Source: JALQTD01 sp964390365 (lineage in GTDB: Bacteria > Bacteroidota > Bacteroidia > Flavobacteriales_D > Sanyastnellaceae). From it: 17,247 nt of DNA. A program made the translations under genes and the position numbers. Positions 8,153-16,580 of this stretch are shown here, piece after piece. The number at the start of each line of letters is the position of its first letter. Within the stretch, counting starts at the first letter, position 1. A model generated the notes under the pieces. The model did not search any database, was not told the origin of the DNA, and saw nothing but the letters and a program-made list of their open reading frames with translations. The stretch lies in contig CAYMHW010000050.1 of assembly GCA_964390365.1 (NCBI GenBank), forward strand, positions 1 to 17,247. Reading direction: 5' to 3'.

Positions 8153-11100
8153 ATGAAGCATCGATTCCCCTCCGCTTTCAAGGCCTTGCTGCTTGCGGCG
8201 TCCCTGCTCGTGGGCCTCGATTGGGCATCAGGCCAAACCACTTCCGGTTGCATGGACCCCACCGCCTGCAACTACAACGCCAGCGCCACCACTTCCGACG
8301 GCTCTTGCGAGCACACCAGCTGCGCGGGCTGCCGCGAGCCGCTCGCCTGCAATTACGATGCCTCCGCGACGAAGAGCGACGGCTCTTGCGTGTTCGTGGG
8401 CGACTCCGAGTGCGCGACGTGCAGTTGGGCGGGCGGCCCCAATCCCAGCGACGGCAGCGGCACACTCCTCAGCAACGACGACGACGGCGATGGCATCTGC
8501 AACGCCTCCGACCTCTGTTCCAACACGGCGGCCTGCAACTACGACGATCCGGCCAACGCGGCCTGCATCCTGAAAATCACGTACTACAAAGACAAAGACG
8601 GCGACGGGGTTGGCGATTACGCATTGGGCAGCTACTGTCCGGGCGAAGGCCCCGCAAACAGCACAACCACCTTGGACGCGGAGGGCAACTTGGACAACTG
8701 CACGGACGACAACGCCTGCAACTACAACGATCCGGCCAACGGCTCCTGCCTCGCAGATTCGGATGCAGACGGCGTATGCGACACGGTGGATGCATGCACC
8801 GACACGCAAGCTCCGAACTACGACGACTCATCGAACGCCGCTTGTTGCGACGACGCAAACCAAAACGGGGTCTGTGATGACCGGGAGGTGCTGGGCTGCA
8901 CAGACGACGAGGCGTGCAACTACTTGTCGGTTGCGAACGTGGACAACGGGACGTGCAAGTTCGTGGAGGCGGGCTCGTGCGATGCGTGTTTGGCGGGTGA
9001 CAGCACGGTGACGGTATCTTCTTCGGTGGCCTCGCTGTTGGGGTTGGGTTCGACGAGCTTTGCGATTGGCCGGTTTGTGGACGGCGATTCAGACGACGAC
9101 GGGGTGTGCAACGACGATGAGGTGGTGGGCTGTGTGGACGATACGGCTTGCAACTACAACGACGCGGCGACGGAGTCGTGCTACCTGGATGAGGATTTGG
9201 GCTACGGGGTGACGCCTTCTGGGGAGTCGTGCTCGGATCCATGCGCTTACGAGGACGTTTGCGGGGTGTGTGGCGGCGACGGGGAAGACGTGGACGACGA
9301 CGGCACGTGCGACGATGGGGACAACTGCACGAACGTGCTGGCGTGCAACTACGATGACGCGGCGAACGAAGCGTGCCAGTTCCTGACGGAATGCGGCGCC
9401 TGCGCAGCGGGTACGGACGCGGACAACGACGGCTACATCGACGGGGACGACAGCGACTCGGACGACGATGGGGTGTGCGACGACGTGGACAACTGCACGA
9501 ACGCCAATGCCTGCAACTACACGGACCCGGCGAATGGGGCGTGCAAGTTCCTGACGGAATGCGGCGAATGCGTTGCGGGCACGGATGCGAACGGCGACGG
9601 CATCGCGGACGGGGACGACAGCGATTCGGACGACGACGGGTTGTGCGACACGGAGGACAACTGCACAGACACGACGGCTTGCAACTACGACATCGCGCTG
9701 TACCCGGGGAACATGTCGTGCATGACGGACACGGACGGCGACGGGGTGTGCGATCCGCACGAGGTTCCGGGCTGCCAGGACCCGGTCGCGTGCAACTACC
9801 ACGCGACGTCGACCGACAGCGACCCGTCGCTGTGTGCCTACGCTTCGAACGCCTGCGAGACGTGCTCGGGCGATGCCCACGACGGCACGGATGAGGTGGT
9901 GCTTTCGGATTCCGACGGCGACGGCATCTGCGATTCGGACGACTTGTGCTCGGACGTTTCGAAGTGCAACTACGCTGCGAACCCGACGGAGTCGTGCGGC
10001 ACGGACACGGACCAGAACGGGGTGTGCGACGAGGACGAGGTGGAGGGCTGCCGCAACGCGACGGCCTGCAACTACAACACGAACGCTACGCGCGACGACG
10101 GCACGTGCAAGTTCCCGACGGGCTGCCAATCGTGTTCCGGCGCGACGGACGGCAGCGGCACGGTGGTGCAACGCGACGACGACTTCGACGGGGTTTGCAA
10201 CGACGTGGACAACTGCTCGGACCCGTCGGCCTGCAACTACATCGCAGCGGCCTCGGGAAATGCGGCGTGCACGTATGCCGAGGCGGGCAAGACGTGTGCG
10301 GGGAACTGCATCACGGACATCGATTTGGACGGCATCTGCGACTTCAACGGCCAGGATTTGTGCACGGACCAAGCCGCGTGCAACTTCAACGACCCGGCGA
10401 ACCCGGCGTGTTTGTACCGGAACGCGTGCGGGGATTGTGGGGAGACGGAGCCCGGGGTGTTGGGGTACGACCCGGAGGTATACTGCGACTGCGACCTGCA
10501 CGTTCTCGATGCATTGGGCAACTGCGGCGGGGGCTGCACGGCCGACGTGGATGGCGATGGCATTTGCGACAACGTGGACCCGTGCCTGATCCCAGGCGAG
10601 ACGCCGGACGAGTGCGGCGTGTGCGCCGGTCCGGGCGCCATCTACGAGTGTGGATGCTTCGAACTTCCGAGCGACGCCTGCGATTGCGAGCCCAACGGCA
10701 CGGTTTCCTACCCGGTTCAGGGCCAGGATTGCGATGGCAATTGCCTGTACGGCTACACCATCGTGGAAGGCGACACGATTTGCAAGTTCTTCGACAACGC
10801 GGAAGTGACCGTTCCGCCCCAACCATTCAAGCGGGAAGGGTCCGCGAACCGAGCGATTGCTCGCATCGATCCGCTTCGACTCGAGGAATGGCTCGCGAAA
10901 TTCGACACCTTGCACAACCGGATGTCGCGCAACCTCGACGACGGCTCGCTAACCGGCGCTTCGGAGCGCCTCACCATCGAGGAGAAAATCCTCGACAAGG
11001 GAGAGTTGAGCGTCCTCGGCAAGACGCACCTCTCGGGATTTGTCCAAATGGACAGCAACGTTGTGGTCCTCGGCAACATGGTCGTCGAAGGTGACGCCAC

Positions 11101-13876
11101 CATCAAAGGCACCACCTTCTCGCTCGGAGGCATTGAGACGGATGCCATGAGCATGTCAGGTGATTTGTCGGTCGGTGGCGCAACGGTCATGGACTCCACG
11201 TTGGAGGTGCTGCGCGCTGCGTTGCTACACGATTCACTCTCGGTCATGGGCCGGTTCACCATCGGCCGAGATCGGGTGTTCCAAATCGACACCTTGGGCA
11301 ACACCGTCATCAACGGCCAAGTCACCATTCTTGATTCCCTCGTGGCGACAACCAGTGGCACCCGCCTCAGCGACCTCACCGCAGAATCTACGGTGGTTTC
11401 CACCCTCAACGCAAAAGGCGACGCGCAGTTCGACAACAACGCAGCCGTTGAGGGCAACGTTCAAGTGGACGGCCACTGGACCAGCGGTGGAAACGTTTCA
11501 GTCAGCGGAGCCCTCGCCGTTGAGGGGGCTGCGGTCCTCCAAGGCATCACCTCCAACTCCATCGCCAACACGGGGAACCTGTCCTCATCGACGGTGGACA
11601 ACGCCAACGCGCTGAATTCCGGTTCCGTGGACGTCAAAAATTCGATGACCACGAACACGTTAGATGCCACTTCGCACGCGGAGGTGGGGGGCACCTTCAG
11701 CGTGGTCGGTGAGGACCCGCTGTTCGTGGTGGGGTGGGGCGCCAACAACGGCGCCCTCGGCAGCGTCGCACTGCCAGGCGATTTCCGAATCTACGCCAGT
11801 CCGGCCGCCTACCTCGATGCGCCGGGCAATCCGCGCATTTCCCTGCTCAATAACGGGGCCATGACGGCTGCGGCCACCATCACGGGCAAGAATATCCGCA
11901 CGACGAGTGCCACCGAGCTGAGCTCCTTCGCAGGGTCGATGAAGGTGCTCAAGTCCACGGAACTGGTGGAAGGACTCGTCGTCAAAGCGAATGGCGCCAC
12001 CGCGTTCACAGTGGACAACGCGACCGGGAGCATTTCGTTGGCCAACGCGACCACCTTCAATGGAAACGTCAACGTGGCCGGTGGCCGGACGCTCGCGGCA
12101 GGAGGGACCCTGACCGTTTATGGTACAACGTCACTCCATGCGCTAAGTGTTGCTGGCAGCGCAGCCTTCCAAGGCGGATTGAACACTTCGGGAGCCCTGA
12201 CGGCAAGTGGCAGCGTTACGGCATCGGGCGACGCCAACGTGGCTGGTAAACTGGTGGTCGGGTCTTCGACCAACAGCCCACCGGATGGGCATTTGGCCTA
12301 CTTCGACGGAGGTGCAGGCGGAACGGCCACGAACAACGGCATCGCCATCCGATTGAATCACGCTCACGACCAACCGCGAAACGAGGACAATTTCATCACC
12401 TTCTACAACAAGAACGCCTCGGCGATTGGTCGCATCGAGGGGGAGTATTCAGGGGATTGGCGACAGGACCGGGGCAAGAAGTTGGATTACGACGAGCACG
12501 TCGTGGCCACGACGGCTGCCACCGCGCGATTCGCCTGGGAGACGCGCGGTGTCATCGTCGCAACCGCGAAGCTTGGTTGGACCATCGCAGGCAGCATCGC
12601 AAAGGCCATCCCGGACTCTTGGTGCTGCAGCATGCTGATTCCCATCGGCTGCATCATCATTCCCTTCCCGGGTTTCCCGATGATCGATTGGGCGGACATT
12701 GCGCCCGCGGTGGCGGAGGTGAGCGGGCAGGTGCAGGAGTTGGGCTCCAAGACGAAGGACGTGGTGTTTGCCACGGCATCGTTCATTTCTGCGGCCGCGT
12801 TCATGGCCGAGTGGAATGACATCAACAATTCGGAGTTTGGCGTGGCATATGCCACAGGCAGTGGGGATTACGCGGAGTGGATTCCTCGATTGAATCCGCG
12901 GGAAGATTACCACGCAGGCCAAATCGTAGCCGTCCAACGCGGCCACCTGTCCTTGCGCACCGACGACTTCGATCACCTCCTCGTGGTGTCGACCGCACCG
13001 GCAGTGCTGGGCAAAATGCCCGCGGACGATGTGGTGGCGAATTTTGAACAAGTGGCCTTCCTCGGCCAAGTTCCCGTGGAGGTCATCGGCAAGGTGCAGG
13101 CCGGCGACTACATCCTTCCTTCGGGGGACCACGACGGATTTGGGGTGGCCGTTGCGAAGGCCGATTTGCGCCCTGAGGATGCGCGCTTCATCGTCGGAGT
13201 GGCGTGGGAAAACGGAGACGACCCCTATTTCAACCGGGTCAATGTGGCGGTCGGTTTGCACGATGAAATCCAGGAGAACCTCGCATTGGATGCCATCCAG
13301 GAAGAAATGGACGAGGTCGCGGGGCGGATTGCCGACTTGCGTGCTCGGTTCTTGCCCGGTGCTGGCCACGGTTCAGCGATGGTTGAATTCGCGGAATCGA
13401 CACCGGTGGCTCCGCCGACGAAAACGGAGGCCACCGCCGCTCCGCTCGCGTTGCCTGAGGCATTGATTCCCGCGTCCCCGCTCGAGTTGCCGGATCCGGC
13501 GAAGAACGATGTGACGTGGGAGGATTTGGACATCACGCGCGAGGATTTGATGGACGGGTATTTGGACCAAATCACCGCCGGCCTCTCCAACATCGCCTCC
13601 ACCGAAGACATCAAGCGCTTCGTGATGCAATCCCAGCAAGCGGGCGTCACCCCGCGCGTCGACGAAAGCATCCACGGCTTCACCCGCAGCATGCTCGAGG
13701 CGCAGTTCGCTCCCGAGGTCGTTCAGGACATCGTGCGCTCGAGCATCCTCGACAACGACGACCTGCCGGCCTTCCGAGGCATCAAGCCCGGCACGCAAGC
13801 GGAGCGCCAACTCGTTCAACAAATCCGCGACGCCATCTTCGCGTCGGTGGAGGAACAGCTCGCGGAAATGAACTGA
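8153..13876 (+). CDS. Giant secreted fibre-like protein B, tandem paralogue of protein A
   Basis: 1907 aa with the same architecture as protein A: signal peptide 1-28, CNY/TSP3-like modules to about residue 900, beta-repeat shaft about 955-1400, a fibre motif with ITFYNKNASAIGRIEG, a GDYAEW domain starting about residue 1563, and helical C-terminus. ATG 8153 is 5 nt after the stop of gene A, so the two are surely cotranscribed and perhaps translationally coupled. Residues about 243-958 are identical to protein A at DNA level, while the N-terminus, shaft and C-terminus are diverged homologues. Unlike A, it carries an extra hydrophobic, Cys-containing segment at residues about 1491-1511, and its tail linker and C-terminal helices are shorter and different in sequence. 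No type IX secretion C-terminal domain is evident. The pair may form hetero-oligomers or alternative fibres; this is inference. Confidence 0.85.
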   Translation: MKHRFPSAFKALLLAASLLVGLDWASGQTTSGCMDPTACNYNASATTSDGSCEHTSCAGCREPLACNYDASATKSDGSCVFVGDSECATCSWAGGPNPSDGSGTLLSNDDDGDGICNASDLCSNTAACNYDDPANAACILKITYYKDKDGDGVGDYALGSYCPGEGPANSTTTLDAEGNLDNCTDDNACNYNDPANGSCLADSDADGVCDTVDACTDTQAPNYDDSSNAACCDDANQNGVCDDREVLGCTDDEACNYLSVANVDNGTCKFVEAGSCDACLAGDSTVTVSSSVASLLGLGSTSFAIGRFVDGDSDDDGVCNDDEVVGCVDDTACNYNDAATESCYLDEDLGYGVTPSGESCSDPCAYEDVCGVCGGDGEDVDDDGTCDDGDNCTNVLACNYDDAANEACQFLTECGACAAGTDADNDGYIDGDDSDSDDDGVCDDVDNCTNANACNYTDPANGACKFLTECGECVAGTDANGDGIADGDDSDSDDDGLCDTEDNCTDTTACNYDIALYPGNMSCMTDTDGDGVCDPHEVPGCQDPVACNYHATSTDSDPSLCAYASNACETCSGDAHDGTDEVVLSDSDGDGICDSDDLCSDVSKCNYAANPTESCGTDTDQNGVCDEDEVEGCRNATACNYNTNATRDDGTCKFPTGCQSCSGATDGSGTVVQRDDDFDGVCNDVDNCSDPSACNYIAAASGNAACTYAEAGKTCAGNCITDIDLDGICDFNGQDLCTDQAACNFNDPANPACLYRNACGDCGETEPGVLGYDPEVYCDCDLHVLDALGNCGGGCTADVDGDGICDNVDPCLIPGETPDECGVCAGPGAIYECGCFELPSDACDCEPNGTVSYPVQGQDCDGNCLYGYTIVEGDTICKFFDNAEVTVPPQPFKREGSANRAIARIDPLRLEEWLAKFDTLHNRMSRNLDDGSLTGASERLTIEEKILDKGELSVLGKTHLSGFVQMDSNVVVLGNMVVEGDATIKGTTFSLGGIETDAMSMSGDLSVGGATVMDSTLEVLRAALLHDSLSVMGRFTIGRDRVFQIDTLGNTVINGQVTILDSLVATTSGTRLSDLTAESTVVSTLNAKGDAQFDNNAAVEGNVQVDGHWTSGGNVSVSGALAVEGAAVLQGITSNSIANTGNLSSSTVDNANALNSGSVDVKNSMTTNTLDATSHAEVGGTFSVVGEDPLFVVGWGANNGALGSVALPGDFRIYASPAAYLDAPGNPRISLLNNGAMTAAATITGKNIRTTSATELSSFAGSMKVLKSTELVEGLVVKANGATAFTVDNATGSISLANATTFNGNVNVAGGRTLAAGGTLTVYGTTSLHALSVAGSAAFQGGLNTSGALTASGSVTASGDANVAGKLVVGSSTNSPPDGHLAYFDGGAGGTATNNGIAIRLNHAHDQPRNEDNFITFYNKNASAIGRIEGEYSGDWRQDRGKKLDYDEHVVATTAATARFAWETRGVIVATAKLGWTIAGSIAKAIPDSWCCSMLIPIGCIIIPFPGFPMIDWADIAPAVAEVSGQVQELGSKTKDVVFATASFISAAAFMAEWNDINNSEFGVAYATGSGDYAEWIPRLNPREDYHAGQIVAVQRGHLSLRTDDFDHLLVVSTAPAVLGKMPADDVVANFEQVAFLGQVPVEVIGKVQAGDYILPSGDHDGFGVAVAKADLRPEDARFIVGVAWENGDDPYFNRVNVAVGLHDEIQENLALDAIQEEMDEVAGRIADLRARFLPGAGHGSAMVEFAESTPVAPPTKTEATAAPLALPEALIPASPLELPDPAKNDVTWEDLDITREDLMDGYLDQITAGLSNIASTEDIKRFVMQSQQAGVTPRVDESIHGFTRSMLEAQFAPEVVQDIVRSSILDNDDLPAFRGIKPGTQAERQLVQQIRDAIFASVEEQLAEMN
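8807..11025 (+). repeat. Long direct repeat, copy 2 (shared with 2919-5137)
   Basis: Second copy of the block at 2919-5137, offset 5888 bp, with mismatches only at 8828 and 8878 and apparent identity from 8879 to 11025. The copy occupies the same reading frame and domain position in gene B as copy 1 does in gene A. Divergence resumes at 11026 (ACC versus ACG for Thr) and continues with frequent differences. Confidence 0.95.
9341..9676 (+). repeat. Tandem 168-bp duplication of a CNY/TSP3-like module (2 units, gene B)
   Basis: Same two 56-codon units as at 3453-3788, carried inside the long identical block (9341-9508 and 9509-9676). Confidence 0.85.
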
Positions 13877-13878
13877 GG

Positions 13879-15297
13879 TCAGAACTGGAAGTACACGAAC
13901 TCCCGCGCCTGCCACAGGCCTTCCACGCACAGGGCACAGCCCCACGGGATGAAGACGACGGCCCGCACCCAGCCCCAATTTCGCGCCCACCGCGCAGAGG
14001 CCTGGATGCGGGCCTCGCTGTAGGGCACGCCCCATTCGATGGCGGCCGCGAGGAACATCGCGAAGTAAACCGCCCGGGAAGCGCCTCCCCACGGAAGGGC
14101 TTCTGCGGCCGGGAAGCCCACCATGGCCCGCATCAGCACGCCCGCATCGGCGAGGCGGTCCACCGGAAACAGCTGCGAAACCCAAACGAACAGTCCGAGC
14201 GTCAAGACCGAAGCGAGGGGACGGCCGATCGAGTCGGGCAGCGGGGCGGTGAGGCGCTGCTGCCAGCGGGTTTGGTCATCCACCCACCAGAGGAGCCCCA
14301 TCAGCACGCCCCACCACAAGAAGGTCCAATTCGCCCCGTGCCACCCCCCGATGAGCGCAAAGGTCACGAGCGTGGCAGCCGGTTTGCTCCATCCCCTCCG
14401 ACGCAGCGGGATCCACACTGCATCGCGGAACCACCGACCGAGCGTGATGTGCCAACGGCGCCACAGATCCGGGAAATTCCGCGCCATGAACACCCGATTG
14501 AAGTTGGTGCTGAGCTTCACTCCCAGCATCCTTCCGAGGCCCACGGCCATGTCGGAGTACCCCGAAAAATCCATGTAGATGTGGGTCAGCATCAGCACGC
14601 CCAACCACCACGCCTCGGCGGTGCCGCGCAATGCAGGGTTCAGGTAAAGCACCTGTGCATGCTCCCAAATCACCGATGAAATCACCACCTTCTTCACCAT
14701 GCCCAGCAGGAACAGCCGGAAGCCCGAAGCCAGCTCCCCGCGCCCGGGCCTTCGCAGCACGTGGAGCTGGGGCAGCAGATCGCGGGCGCGCTCGATGGGC
14801 CCCGCCATCAGCTGCGGGAAGAAGCTCACGAACAGGGCGAAAGGCAGCAGCTTGCGTTCGGGTTCGACGCGTTTTCGGTAGACATCGAGGGTGTAGCCGA
14901 GGGTTTGGAACGTGTAAAAGCTGATGCCGACGGGCAGCACAATGTTCAAGGCCATCGGGTGGACCGGAAGCCCGAGGGAGGCCAAAACCGCCCCCGCCTC
15001 CTCAACGAAGAACCCCAAATACTTGAACGTCCCCAGCACCCCGAGGTTGGTCACCACCGAAGCCACGAGCCACGCTTTGCGATGCCGCGAACGGTCCATC
15101 CGACGAGCGGCCACAAAATCCACCAGGGTCGAAAGCACAATGAGGCCGCAAAAGCGAACGTCCCAATGCGCATAAAACGCGTAACTCGCGAGCAACAAAG
15201 CCGCTTGACGCAACGGGACGCGGCGCTCCGGAAGGACGCTGTACACCGCGAGCACGAGCGGGAAGAAGAGCCAAAAGTCCAAGGAGTTGAACAGCAT
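13879..15297 (-). CDS. MBOAT family membrane O-acyltransferase (AlgI/DltB-like)
   Basis: A 472-aa polytopic membrane protein of the family that moves acyl (usually acetyl) groups across the membrane for O-acylation of extracytoplasmic glycans. Family hallmarks: N-terminal MLFNSLDFW with a following hydrophobic helix, FYAHWD near 42, GTFKYLGFF near 89, LPVGISFYTFQTLGYTLDVYR at about 121, FFPQLMAGPIER at 159, DFSGYSDMAVGLG at 243, NFNRVFMARNFPDLWRRWHITLGRWFRD ending about 292, and GGWHGANWTFLWWG at 317. The two conserved histidines are His283 and His320, the latter being the usual catalytic residue. I chose ATG 15297, which overlaps the upstream stop as TGATG and restores the usual family N-terminus; ATG 15318 would add seven residues. 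Its stop lies 2 bp from the stop of giant gene B on the other strand. The actual substrate is unknown. Confidence 0.95.
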   Translation of the reverse strand: MLFNSLDFWLFFPLVLAVYSVLPERRVPLRQAALLLASYAFYAHWDVRFCGLIVLSTLVDFVAARRMDRSRHRKAWLVASVVTNLGVLGTFKYLGFFVEEAGAVLASLGLPVHPMALNIVLPVGISFYTFQTLGYTLDVYRKRVEPERKLLPFALFVSFFPQLMAGPIERARDLLPQLHVLRRPGRGELASGFRLFLLGMVKKVVISSVIWEHAQVLYLNPALRGTAEAWWLGVLMLTHIYMDFSGYSDMAVGLGRMLGVKLSTNFNRVFMARNFPDLWRRWHITLGRWFRDAVWIPLRRRGWSKPAATLVTFALIGGWHGANWTFLWWGVLMGLLWWVDDQTRWQQRLTAPLPDSIGRPLASVLTLGLFVWVSQLFPVDRLADAGVLMRAMVGFPAAEALPWGGASRAVYFAMFLAAAIEWGVPYSEARIQASARWARNWGWVRAVVFIPWGCALCVEGLWQAREFVYFQF

Positions 15298-16151
15298 CAG
15301 GGCGCGATTTGGTTCCAAAAAGCCACCGTCACCCGGCGCGCTCCGCGTTCATTGAGGTGCTGGGGGTCGCACAGGTACTCCGGGGTCGAAAAGGGCGACG
15401 GCTGCTGCCCGCCGTCGAGCACCAACGGCGGAATGGCGAGGAGCGGGGCGGGGCTCGCCGCAGGCACCACGGGGATGAGTTCGATGCCCCGGGCCGCGCA
15501 TGTGGCCACGAGCCGTTCGAGCAGGAAGGAAGGGGGCGAGGGCGCTTCGCGCAGCAGCCGTTGCAGCCGGTGTTCGTGGCCGCGAAGGGTGGCCACGCGA
15601 CTGGAGTCGCCGCGCCAGGTCCGGTTTCTGCGGGGCGGGACAGTCGGTGCGGCGGGGGCGGGATGCACCGCGGCGTGCAGCCCACGCGTCGCGCGCATCA
15701 ACGCGTGCTCCAAGGCCAATCGGCCCGCCCGAGGCGCGGGGAGGCGAGCGAAGGTGTGCCGGGTGAAATCCGGTGCGGAGATTTGGCCTGCCAAACGCCA
15801 ATCCACGCGCTCATCCTCGTCCCCCGCAAGCATCTCGACCACCAAGTACCCCCGCGCGCCTTCCGGCCACGCCTCCGCCCACGCGCACGCCTCACTCAAC
15901 AACGCCGCGCCGCGCAAGCCCTCCAGCGATCGATTGGTCCAACTCCCTGAAGGCCAGCCGCTCAACGAGTCCAGCAGCGGCGCATCCAATGCATACCACA
16001 CCTGGCTCGACCCCACGATGACGCCCAGCGAATCGGCATCCGCCCACGGCCCACGTTCCACAGAATGCAGGCGATTCAACCCGGTCAACCCCAGTGCGAG
16101 CAGGCCCAACCCGAGGAGCAAGCGCACCGCGTTCACCACGTCACTTCCCAC
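15297..16151 (-). CDS. Membrane-anchored SGNH-like protein, probable partner of the MBOAT acyltransferase
   Basis: 284 aa. One N-terminal membrane helix (about residues 8-24) is followed by a probably periplasmic domain. It has a block I-like GSSQVWYALD motif (Ser49 as candidate nucleophile, with GSS in place of the common GDS) and a C-terminal block V-like DPQHLNERGA motif giving Asp262 and His265. These features fit SGNH-fold proteins such as DltD, AlgJ or AlgX that work beside MBOAT proteins to transfer an acyl group to a polysaccharide. The middle (about 130-200) is rich in Pro, Ala and Arg and shows nothing recognisable. The stop overlaps the MBOAT start by one base (TGATG), implying coupled translation, and the start overlaps the upstream gene by 19 bp. 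The fold is inferred from motifs and context only. Confidence 0.75.
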   Translation of the reverse strand: MGSDVVNAVRLLLGLGLLALGLTGLNRLHSVERGPWADADSLGVIVGSSQVWYALDAPLLDSLSGWPSGSWTNRSLEGLRGAALLSEACAWAEAWPEGARGYLVVEMLAGDEDERVDWRLAGQISAPDFTRHTFARLPAPRAGRLALEHALMRATRGLHAAVHPAPAAPTVPPRRNRTWRGDSSRVATLRGHEHRLQRLLREAPSPPSFLLERLVATCAARGIELIPVVPAASPAPLLAIPPLVLDGGQQPSPFSTPEYLCDPQHLNERGARRVTVAFWNQIAP

Positions 16152-16576
16152 TTTTTACAGTTCAAAAAGCACTCCATGTAAGTCGTTCGTCCCGGGTCCG
16201 AGCAGCCCACTTGGACGGTCAAGGTCAGCGGGGCAATTCGCGGGTCGTCCTTATCGCCTTGCACGGCGCGCAAGACCATCGGGCAAGCGCGCGAGGCGTC
16301 CGTGGGCAAGTTCAGTTCGTCCAAGGCGACCGTTCGGGGCGTTCCATCTGCGAGGCGCAACGTAAGGGCTGCGCCAGAGACGGGGTCGCGCAAGGGCTGT
16401 TCTGCGCCGTCGACGAGAACGCTCACGGTCACCGGGGGCGTCAGGCGATCCGCCCCTTCGACTGCGATTTCCAGTTGGTTCCCGCCGATCGATCGCACGT
16501 GCCAATTCAACGCAGTTTGGGCGCTCGCTCCACCTGCGGCAAACCACGCGCTGATGCAGATGATGGCAATCCGCAT
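16133..16576 (-). CDS. Small secreted protein of unknown function
   Basis: 147 aa. A signal peptide of about 20 residues (hydrophobic IAIICISAWFAAGG, then ASA before Gln) precedes a domain with short beta-type segments and a tail containing GCSDPGRTTYMECFLNCKKW. The mature part has four cysteines, enough for two disulfides. I recognise no family. It starts 4 bp after the stop of the GH109-like gene and overlaps the SGNH-like gene by 19 bp, so it belongs to the same operon. Its export and position suggest a periplasmic or surface role connected with the glycan modification genes, but this is only context. Confidence 0.75.
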   Translation of the reverse strand: MRIAIICISAWFAAGGASAQTALNWHVRSIGGNQLEIAVEGADRLTPPVTVSVLVDGAEQPLRDPVSGAALTLRLADGTPRTVALDELNLPTDASRACPMVLRAVQGDKDDPRIAPLTLTVQVGCSDPGRTTYMECFLNCKKWEVTW

Positions 16577-16580
16577 GGCC

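Noticed and set aside
2919..11025. Long direct repeat as an insertion sequence or transposon
   Set aside because: The repeat lies wholly within the coding frames of two homologous genes, encodes structural repeats, and has no inverted termini, transposase or target duplications.
2274..13876. A prophage or phage tail-fibre locus
   Set aside because: The shaft and chaperone-like domain resemble phage fibres, but both proteins start with signal peptides and carry secreted Cys/TSP3-like modules. No other phage gene, integrase or attachment site is present.
14761..16365. 534-codon plus-strand open frame opposite the MBOAT and SGNH-like genes
   Set aside because: GC-rich antisense shadow with low-complexity Arg/Ser/Pro content. 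The minus-strand genes have clear family motifs and coupled starts.
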